Assembly (NCBI GenBank): GCA_019722365.1
Contig: JADFUC010001610.1
Span: forward strand, 310,001 to 374,000
Length of the DNA stretch: 64,000 nt
Reading direction: 5' to 3'
DNA from: Lithospermum erythrorhizon
Taxonomy: Eukaryota > Streptophyta > Magnoliopsida > Boraginales > Boraginaceae
Shown: piece by piece, positions 55,532 to 64,000 of the stretch
How the letters are laid out: each line of letters starts with the position of its first letter
Position numbering within the stretch: position 1 is the stretch's first letter
Made by a program: the position numbers and the translations under genes
The notes under the pieces: generated by a model
What the model was told of the DNA's origin: nothing
The model's input: the letters and a program-made list of their open reading frames with translations, nothing else
The model's database searches: none

Positions 55532-55760
55532 CACTACTAGGAAAATGCAAGCCCAATGTGTCATGAAAATCACCGGGCGCCAACTTAACAACCATGGCGC
55601 CGGGTAGCGTGTCGGGTTACACATCGACATTTTTCAAAGTTCGCGAATTGATTTGGTGGACATGTGGCGCTGCACGGGCGCCGGGTATGACGCCGGTTGA
55701 TTATTACCGTTGTTAATTGAAAAATTAAATGAAAATTAATTATTTACCGACGCTAACCCG
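55532..55760. mobile_element. One terminus of a CACTA (En/Spm) transposon
   Basis: CACTACTAGGAAAATGCAAG at 55532 matches the terminal consensus of plant CACTA elements (CACTACNAGAAAA). It is followed by GC-rich subterminal repeats with GGCGCCGGGT (twice, near 55595 and 55678) and CCGACGC / CCCGACGCC near 55747. Subterminal repeats of this type are transposase-binding sites in the superfamily. The other end is not visible nearby, so the element is truncated or larger than the identifiable part. The 56000-56300 part may belong to it. Confidence 0.6.
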
Positions 55761-56576
55761 ACGCCTATGTCTGCTATATAAAAAAACCCTAAATTCTTTT
55801 TCCCTTATTTTTAATAATACACAACCTTCGACGATGACTACCTTCCTAATCGACTTTTCCTGAACAAGGTAAGTCAATTTTTTTTCGCTTTTTTCCGTTT
55901 TTATTTTAATTACTTTGTTGTATATTTCTATTGAGCTATGAGTTGTTATAATTATTTGTTTAATTATGATTTTAATTTGTTTAAATATAATTTGCAAATA
56001 ATTATGATTTTATTCGCTAATTAGGATTAATTATAACTTTTACTTCAATTTTTAATTAGTTTAATCTTATTTTTTATTTCTTTTGATTGTTATCTGCTTT
56101 TTAATTTGTTTAATTTGGTTTTATTCATTTTAATTTGTTTAATTATAAGTTTAATTCGGTTTTATTAGTTAGATTGAATTGTATTTAATTGGAAATTGAT
56201 TTGTGTTTAATTGAATGAATTGGGTAATTGTAATAACCCAAGCTGCATTAATATTATTGTAATAGTATACTAGTTCTCGGTAGAGTATTTCGAGGAGAAA
56301 TCAAAATTTCGAGCTAATAGCTTGAAAATACAACGAATCGGTCGGTTTTAGTATATTTCAGACGAGAATTTTAAAGTTATAATCGAATGGAAATGATATT
56401 ATTCGGGGCGGTAATATAATTTGAGTGTAGGAATGTTGACGTTGTTTCGCTATCGGTATAAGCTTAAAATGGTAAGATCGACTTAATTAAAACGACGGCT
56501 CACTATATAAAGTTTCATTGCGCCAACTCATTAGGCCCATAAACCAACTAAGCCCAAAAGAGAAAGATCAGACTTT
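55761..56576. other. Probable CACTA interior, no gene found
   Basis: T-rich sequence with a splice-like GGTAAGTC near 55868 and repeated TTTAATTTGTTTAAT phrases (55960-56160). From 56225 the composition changes, suggesting the element or a junction ends there. No protein is recognised. Confidence 0.3.
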
Positions 56577-57043
56577 TTATAAAAAATACCCATTATCATC
56601 ATCACCAGTCCAAAATTGATTCATATGGACCAATTTATAGTCGTTATTTACATCATCATAACCAAAACCATAGGTGATACGTTGTGCAGTAGAGTAGGGC
56701 GAATCAACTAAAGATATAAAATCTGTAATTTTCGGTAGATTTTGGTACCTCATGGTTGATGGATTCCACAAAAGAAGATACTCATAGTTCTTGCTTATGC
56801 ACAACAATCCATTGCAACAACCTAGTACCTCGGCACTTGTTTGATCCTCGACGATATTAATGTCGACAGAGAAAAAATTATATGATCCTTGAATAACGAT
56901 CTTGGAGTGAGAATTTGTATTGAGAGAATAATGAAAAAGGTGCTTCTCGCGAAATCAGGTTCATCGATTTAATCACGCCATGGTTTTGACACAGCCCGAA
57001 AACGTAAAAGAAACTTCACATCAAAACTTGACAGTGTTTATCA
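56577..57043 (-). pseudogene. F-box protein pseudogene (F-box plus FBA-type domain, truncated)
   Basis: On the minus strand, from 57020, VKFLLRFRAVSKPWRD is the second half of an F-box, followed by a TAA (56969-56971) where a Leu is usual, then IDEPDFAR. A frameshift precedes HYSLNTN, then SVDINIVEDQTSAEVLGCCN, GLLCISKNYEYLLLWNPST and ITYGFGYDDVNNDYKLV. This is the start of the F-box-associated domain typical of the large plant SCF substrate-receptor family. The frame then stops at 56577. The front of the F-box and most of the C-terminal domain are missing. F-box proteins bring targets to SCF ubiquitin ligases, but this copy is broken at three points and is very probably not functional. Confidence 0.75.
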
Positions 57044-57399
57044 CCTCTAGTTGAATCTGCAAAGAGAAAAATAATTGTTAATTTATTGAGGAGACTATGT
57101 AAGACTCCTATTTGCACTCAATGTTGTGTAGGATTAGTTTGATACGGAATATTATTCAATCCGATGGCATACTATGATAGAGTAGGTTATATAGGTTATA
57201 CTACAACTACATAGTTTATGTTAAGAAAATCGAATATTTAATAGTTCAAACTAATACTCTATTAATCTTAAATTATTATTAGAAGTAATACTATATATGC
57301 TAATATATTATGATTACTATCTATCACTACTTAGATTCTAACTATTTTATATTATTCTGTTATTATATTTTATATAAGTAGTTAAAGCGCGCACAAGAC

Positions 57400-57565
57400 G
57401 TGAATGTATGTTTTACTATCGCCGCAAGTTTCACAAGCAAATTTACATGCTTTTTATAGGCAAAGTTTCACCATATCAATACTATTCAATTACTACCATT
57501 TACTATTAATTTTACAAGTGATATTTTAATAATTGTGAGCTACTAATTTGCTCATGTTTATAACA
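57400..57565 (-). repeat. 3' LTR end of the copia element at 57.6-61.2 kb
   Basis: On the minus strand the purine-rich ATTTTAAAGGGGAAT (57580-57566) is followed by TGTTATAAACATGAGC starting at 57565. This is the arrangement polypurine tract then LTR start. The left border of the LTR could not be set. Confidence 0.5.
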
Positions 57566-57599
57566 ATTCCCCTTTAAAATATCAAACATTTATGACCGA

Positions 57600-60500
57600 A
57601 ATACATGTTGCCTCATTAAAAACCTTATAAGGAAAAACCCAGTGGGACAAAACCCTCATAAGGAAAATAGTACAACAGTATGTTACCCCTCAATCAAACG
57701 GGATAGGTCTTCAAAGGCCAAGCGCGATGACATTCCAATATCCGAATACGCTTGAAATCGACAAGAGTTCGTGGAAGAGATCTACAACATTATCACTTGA
57801 ACGTATATTTGAGAGATCTACCATTTGCTCTTTCGAGCCCCGAGTAAAATGAAAGAGAGCTTGATGAACGTGTTTGGTCCTATCACTTTTGATGTAACCT
57901 TCTTTCATCTGAGTAACACATGCAACATTATCTTCATACAATATTATCGACTATCGGCTTACTTGATGTGCTGACGCTTTTTGTATATTGCCAGGTCACC
58001 GATCTCAAACTCATCTACACTATTTACTTGCTTCATGAAGGGCGATAACTTCGTAATGACGAAGCAGCGTAGCTACGCAGTGTCTCGCTTTCCGGATCTC
58101 CGTGATATGGCGCATCTCCGCATGTAAACATATCCCTCGCTTTGTGATTTAGCATTATGTGGATCTGACATAAAACATGCATCTACATAATAAAGCAAAA
58201 TTGGTTTTATATTGTTAGGATAAAATAAACAAAGATTAGACGTACCCCGAAGATATCAAAATATATATTTTATCCATTTCCAATGTCTCTTTGTAGGACA
58301 AGAACCAAATCTTGCTAGTAAATTTATCGCAGTTATATCAAATCTTCAGACAATTAGCAAGATACATTAACGCCCAATTGTGCATCAAGCATGGTACTTC
58401 TCGGGTACCAAGATTTTCTTCTATTTTATTCCTTAGGGACGGAAGTGGATCCTTTTCAACATTAAGTGTTCTATCCATCATCGCGTACATAAATGATTAA
58501 CTTCATCCATGTTAAATTTTTTAGCACTCATTCCGACACTGACGGTGTACTAGTATATTAGTATACTCAATTTGTAAACCAAGACAAAACTTAGTCTTTC
58601 CCAGATCTTTCATTTCAATTCCTTCTTTAAGTAATCCATTGCTTCTTTAATTTCATTATTAGTTCCAGTGATATTTAAATCATCTAAATAGACATCAATG
58701 ATTACAAAACCGGATGTTGTTTTTCTTATAAAAATACAAGGGCAAATAAGATTGTTCACATAGCATTCTTTAAGAAAATATTCACTTAACCTATTATAAC
58801 ACATTCGTCCGGATTGCTTTAACCCATACAGTGATCTTTGCAATTTAATTGCATACATTTCTCTGGGTTTAGATGTCTCAGGTATTTTAAATCCTTCCGA
58901 AATTTTCATATATATTTCTGTATCAAGTGTTCCATATAAGTATGAAGTAGCAACATCTATATGATACATGTGTAGATTATTAGATATTGATATACCAATT
59001 AAATAACGAAAAGTAATATCATCCATAACAGGAGAATAAGTTACCTCATAATCAATTCCAGGTCTTTGAGAAAAACCTTGTACAACAAGACGAGCCTTGT
59101 ATCTTACAATCTCGTTTTTCTTATTTCATTTTCTCAAAATGACCCACTTATAACCAACATGTTTCATACCTTCAGGGATAATCACAATAGGCCCAAATAC
59201 TTTTCGATCTTTAAGAGATTTTAATTCAGTATCTATTGCATCTTTCCATTTTGGCCAATCAAGCTCTTAATTCTCGACATTCAACCACGTATCCGGGTTC
59301 GGATCATCATTTTCATTCATAATTTCATATGCAAATGGGAGAATGCAAATATTTCATCAATATCTTTATTTTTCCTGGCCCAAAGATTTCCTCAGATTAA
59401 CATAATTGATAGGAAATATCAAGATTCATTCTTTATTTTCAATAACATTTGATCTTTATTTTTCACTATCTTGTGCTTCTTCAAGAGCACGTTTTTATAT
59501 CACGGGGTTATCATTATCTTTTAGTGTCTTATCAAGATCACTTTCGTTGTTGTTAATCTTTTCTACTCCTTTTCTTTTTTTATCTTTGAAACTCCACAGT
59601 CGCCACGCTTTTGCGCCAAAGGTTTTAGATGTACTTGTTACACTATTTTGCTTCTCGAATTAACCGAGCAGGAGTATTAACAGCTTGTACATGTGACTTT
59701 GTCACTCTTTTCATATCAGTAACTAAATCTGGCAATTGATTTGTCAAATCTTGTAAATGTACAACTTTTCTTATATTTTCTTCCCAATATTTATTATATG
59801 GGTCCTAATATATTAAAGATGACACATACCACATTATGTCCTTTTCTGATGGTTTCTTTTCTCCTCCTAGAGGAGGAAAAATCGTCTCTATCGAATGAGA
59901 ATCAAGAAACCTTGCCCTCAAAAACATCATCCGTTAAAAGGTTCAAGATATATAATAATGAAAGCTTAATCTACCCTAGATATACCCAACCTCCTTTCTG
60001 GTGTCTCATCTTTATACTTTGTGGGCGGAGCTTATTTGTACATAAACCGCATTATCCAAAAATCTTTAGATGGAAAATATTTGCTTCGAGCAATCGCAAA
60101 GTTGATACGGAGTATATTTATGATTTGCACTCATCTTCAAATATACACACGCAAAGATGTAAAATCGTATTTACTCCCCATACAAATGACTAGGTAATTT
60201 TGTTCTCATTATTAATGGTCTAGCAATATACTGAAGGCATTTAATTAATGATTTAGCTAAACCATTTTGTGTATGTACACGGTATAAAGATGTTCGAATA
60301 ATAATTACAGCTTAATACGCAATAATTCATCAATTCTTCATATGTAAATTCACCAGCATTGTCGAGTCTAATTTTCTTTATAGTATAATCAGGAAATTGT
60401 GCTCTTAGTTTGATTATTTGAGCAATAAATCTGGCAAATGCCATATCACGACTTGACAATAAACAAACATATGACCATTTATGCGATGCATCAATTAATT

Positions 60501-61195
60501 CTATAAAATACCTGAATGGTCGAGACGGTAGATGAATGGGTCCACATATATCATCTTGAATTCTTTCAAGAAATAGAGGTGATTTTGTGTGAAGTTTGCA
60601 TGGTGCATGCCTAGTTATTAGTTTTCCTAGAGAACACGCTTCACATGTTCTATTATTAATCTTTAATTTTTCAAAGGATGACCATGTGTACTTTCAATTA
60701 TTTTTCTCATCATTGTGGAACCAGGATGACCTAAACGATCATGCCACAAAGACATAGTTTTGGGATTCTCTTTTATTACCAAATTACATTCAATTTCATG
60801 AATATAAGTGTAATGTAATCTAGAAGGTAATTTTGATAGTTTCTCTAATATTTTCTTTCCAAAACACTAATAGTAATACGTATGTATTTCATATTAAATA
60901 TCGCTTCAAAGATCATATCCTTAACGATATATGCCACAAAACTCAATAAGTTACTTTTTTACTGAGAATACAAAAACATCATTAATGAAAAATTTTGTTC
61001 CATTTGGTAAATATAAATACGCATTACTCAAGCTCCCTTCAATCAACCGCAGACTCGAAATCAGATTAAGCCACTGCACCGTAGAATTTATGTCAGTAAA
61101 ATATGTCTTCCTCTTGAAGTTTGTATGGGTTGTTCCACTCTTTAGGATGCAAATGTCTCCAGTACGTTTCATGTTAGACCTTCTTAGAAACATAT
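57600..61195 (-). pseudogene. Ty1/copia retrotransposon polyprotein, broken into pieces
   Basis: Read on the minus strand the copia domains come in the normal order. The protease region (61193-60951) keeps SGTTHTNFKRKTYF and LPNGTKFFIND, but not a clear catalytic Asp. The GAG-pre-integrase zinc region (about 60790-60640) has LWHDRLGHPGSTMMRKII and CEACSLGK. The integrase core (about 60600-60253) has DICGPIHLPS, LIDASHKWSY and RLDNAGEF. Reverse transcriptase (59026-58610) has YHIDVATSYLYGTLD, SLYGLKQSGRMCYNRL and YLDD in place of the more usual YVDD. The RNase H end (57941-57711) has YEDNVACVTQMKEGYIKSDR and NIRSSDNVVDLF. A 3' tail with the GTTTTGTCCCACTGGG motif follows at 57680-57606. Stops and frameshifts separate the pieces, and gag is not identifiable. 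Confidence 0.85.
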
Positions 61196-61394
61196 AATTA
61201 TATATGAGTAAAAGAGATTAAATCAATACAACATATAATCAACTTTATTATTTCATAGATATAAAAATAAACATCACAAACTAACAGCACACATAGTACA
61301 AATATAAAAGATTATTCAAGTTCATCACAATTTATTCAAACACAAAGTAGTTAATAATATCAAATTATTCCTTAATCCAGATTCATCTCATTTG
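61196..61394. other. Junction between two retroelements
   Basis: AT-rich sequence between the copia protease remnant and the LTR border. It may be the 5' region of the copia element interrupted by the LTR element that starts at 61395. Confidence 0.3.
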
Positions 61395-62412
61395 TGTTAG
61401 AATCTAGTATGAATTTAATCGTGATGAACACCAATTCATACATCCCGGATTCTCAAAATAATGTAAATTAATCTAAACATAAAATACAAATGTATGAATA
61501 CGAGAATTCTTACATTGCAACGGAAGCGAGTTGAACCCAATTCCCCACGAAAAGCCTCGCGTGATTGCCCCTCCAAGATCCTCTCCAATGCTTGTTCAAC
61601 ACCGAAAAGATGTCCTCTAGATTGCACACACCAAGAGGGAAACGAACCAAGAACTTGAACTTGCTAGAGTTTGAGGATGAAAACGAATCGGGAAGAGAAA
61701 ATCTTCTAATTCACCAAGTGGATTGGCGGCTTTTCGAGAAGGAGGTTTTTATGATTCTTGCGCTCATGAAAAACCTAATCCCCTCTTAAATACTAAGTCT
61801 CAAAATTTCACTGCTAAACAACTCAAGTTAAGAAATCGGGCGAACTCGTTAACTTAATTAGACCGTTATGAGCTTCTAATTAAATAACGAGTTATTAGCG
61901 AGCTTGTTCTATTTAAATTAACTTAACAAGTCAATTAAAATACCAGAAGTCACTATCGAATAACTTATCAAGTTATTCATCGATTTAATTGCTTAATTGA
62001 TTAAACTTGCAAGCTTTAACCCATTGAAGTTCAAAGAACATATATTTCCGTTTGACAAATATATAAATACCGAGAAATACATTTCAATACATACAAGTCT
62101 CGCTTTTTAATTTCATTCATGAAATATTATTCGAATATCATCATTGTATGTGCGTGACCTTTCTGTGCTCGTGATATTTAAGTTGTATAATAATAATAAT
62201 TGACCAATTACTATTATTATAACGATTAATGAGTAAGATCTAGCAATCTTTCTCATAACTCCACTGTCACGAGAACCTACACTAGTAATATACAATTACT
62301 ATGCATCACTAAGCTTCCAAAGAATCACATTTAACCAACCCGGTAAATGAATTGATACACAATTGTCGCAATGGGCACATAAAAGGGAATCAATTCTCAT
62401 TGATTTCCAACA
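61395..62412 (-). repeat. 3' LTR of the element at the window end
   Basis: It has the same length (about 1.0 kb) and ends (TGTTGG to CTAACA) as the LTRs of the + element at 20989. It contains the clearest copy of the palindrome ATAATTGACCAATTACTATT near 62187-62222. Confidence 0.8.
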
Positions 62413-63299
62413 CTCCCACTCTGCCCCTTGGACGACATCTTTGAAAAATTCCTTTTATCGCACGATCTCTAGTCATAGGCTAACCATGTGCTAAGCTGCT
62501 GGCTGCTTAAACACCCACACAACTTTCTTTACTTGAAAGCATTTAACTAATAAAGATTTACCAAGGCCTCATAAACCAATCAACTGTGTGAGAGGCCCGA
62601 GATCTCCTTTGTATATCAAGGACTCGATAAATCCCTCCCAATATATCAACATCTATCGCTATACTAATCAGGTGACTCCAACATATGCCATTATAATCCC
62701 CTCTTAGCATGCACGCTTGGTCATAGTCAAAGTACGTAGCTTATATAACACGATAGTTATATATCATAGGTCTAAGAATTGTCGAATCCTTAAAATTCTA
62801 AAACAAATATCATAGGACAATGCATATACATATCTTCTATGACCTCGCTTTTCTGGCCATTCCAAATTCTCCCTAGTCATAGGATTCCAGTTCTCATGGT
62901 ATTGATCTAGTCCTGCAGGCTAACGTGATCAATCTTGATCACTAATCAAAACACCATGTTAGTCATATAATGCTTGTCGCCCTAACTATCAAGATTCCGA
63001 ATTAAGGCCTTTGGGTATCCTAAGTGTTTCTAGGCTTTGAAGACGTATAATCAACAATCTTTTACGCCGCCTCTCTGTAAAAAACATAGACTAACTCTGT
63101 GGATTTTAACTTTCGCTTCATCGTGAGATACAAACATGTATATTATATGTAAATTTAAATATATAGATCTAAGCAAACAAATATACTAGAATATAAGAAA
63201 ACAACAATATTCAAATATTTGTTCATATAACACAATAGATACATACACCGACTCCCACTTAACCTATCACCACCGCGATCCGCTTCCAAGCACTCCATG

Positions 63300-64000
63300 T
63301 TCGGCGACGCTCATCACGCTTGTCTCGATTTAGTGGTTTGTAGCGGGTCGGCCAGATTGGCCTCTGCTGCTACTTTACATACTGATATCACCTCTAATAA
63401 GCATATCTCTAATTAGGGGATACTCGGGCGCTAAGCTGATTTGTGGATGCGTCAAGTCTTTTAGCTGAGCTATCGCCCCAAAGATTGCCACAAAGTAACT
63501 TAACTAGTCCCTCAATTCTAGGTACTACACCAAGCTCACCACGAATTTCTAATCCAACATGCTTTAATGCTTTAGACGCCGCGATGTACTCGCATTCTCG
63601 TGGTAGAATCGGCAACAAGATTGGCTGAACTCCTCCAAGATATCGCTTCCACCGCTGAGACAAAATAACATATACCCGGACCGAACGAAGTAGTCGCCTC
63701 CTCGCCGCTTGAAATCCGCACGGGTGTGTACCCGTGACTACTAACTCATCATCTCCACCATATACCAAGAAAGCATCTTTAGTTCTTTCCTCGTATACTT
63801 CAAGACGCACTTCACCGCAATCCAAAATGCTTTCTACCCTCCGGATTAGCTTGCATTCATCGGTTATACTCGCATAAGACAAGACGTCTAATGCATAACA
63901 TGGCATACATGATGGATCCTATAGCCGGCTGCAGTACATCCTTCATTTTGTTCATCTCAAAGACTAAGAATGGACACTCTGGCTTCCGGCCGAGCTTAAA
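63300..64000 (-). pseudogene. Ty1/copia reverse transcriptase end and RNase H
   Basis: Minus strand from 64000: AIGSIMYAMLC-like sequence marks the RT/RNase H junction near 63910. Then come TKDAFLVYGGDDELVVTG, FQAARR, a variant of the SGYVF block, ECEYIAASKALKH (family EAEYIAASEAAKE), and ELGVVPRIEG with LLCGN. VISVCK follows after a stop near 63410. All are signature blocks of copia RNase H. Small indels shift the frame repeatedly, and the active-site DNN-type motif is altered. Confidence 0.75.

Larger units (their letters stand above)
61395..64000 (-). mobile_element. 3' part of an LTR retrotransposon, cut by the window end
   Basis: On the minus strand the 3' LTR runs from TGTTGGAAATCAATGAGAAT (62412) to TTCTAACA (61395), 1018 bp. 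The polypurine tract CAAGGGGCAGAGTGGGAG sits at 62430-62413, then the 3' tail and RNase H. This is the best-preserved member of the family represented at 20989 and 23133. The rest of the element and its second LTR lie beyond 64000. Confidence 0.8.

Noticed and set aside
59406..60193. Two open frames on the + strand
   Set aside because: They are antisense to the copia polyprotein between its integrase and reverse transcriptase parts.
63443..63628. 61-residue + strand frame
   Set aside because: It is the shadow of the copia RNase H on the minus strand.

Overview
The window is nuclear DNA of a flowering plant, most likely a eudicot. The genes are widely spaced with AT-rich GT-AG introns, and the recognisable products are plant types: a proteasome ATPase, an Agenet/ENT protein, a class III peroxidase and an F-box protein. 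Most of the remaining DNA is retrotransposon and MITE sequence. The species cannot be named from sequence alone.

Layout. 1-4.0 kb is AT-rich intergenic DNA with degenerate repeats. 4.2-9.6 kb (+) holds a nine-exon 26S proteasome RPT6-like ATPase gene whose Walker A exon is broken. 12.2-12.6 kb (+) holds a small, frameshifted single-exon gene behind a good TATA box and G-boxes. 12.8-15.2 kb holds a MITE, a roughly 0.7 kb segment bounded by inverted repeats with a G-quadruplex motif, and a decayed Myb/SANT-like (Harbinger-associated) gene piece. 17.4-18.8 kb (-) is an intact two-exon Agenet + ENT domain gene whose start region is tandemly duplicated. 20.99-33.34 kb is a complete-length LTR retrotransposon with a 5-bp target duplication, and a second, oppositely oriented member with its own 5-bp duplication is nested inside it. 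33.5-42 kb is decayed Ty1/copia sequence with an (AT)40 microsatellite. 42.85-46.86 kb (-) is an intact four-exon class III peroxidase of 312 residues with a GC-AG first intron. 48-56 kb is a MITE-rich accessory stretch: two related MITEs, a Stowaway-like MITE, a Cassandra-type solo LTR carrying 5S rRNA-like sequence, a retroposed insert with a 15-bp target duplication, and one CACTA-type terminus. 56.6-57.0 kb (-) is an F-box pseudogene. 57.4-61.2 kb (-) is a broken Ty1/copia polyprotein. 61.4 kb to the window end is the 3' LTR and RNase H end of another element of the nested family.

The host genes do not form a pathway; they are unrelated neighbours. The peroxidase and the Agenet/ENT gene look functional. 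RPT6-like, the 12.2 kb gene, the Myb/SANT piece and the F-box piece are damaged as assembled. Repeat copies differ in an unusual patchy way: identical blocks alternate with CG-rich unrelated blocks. Some of the damage in repeats, and perhaps in genes, may therefore be assembly error rather than evolution. I found no convincing new biological system. The best second looks are the RPT6 Walker A lesion, the nested retrotransposon pair, the 5S-bearing solo LTR, the GC-AG intron and the retroposed insert.
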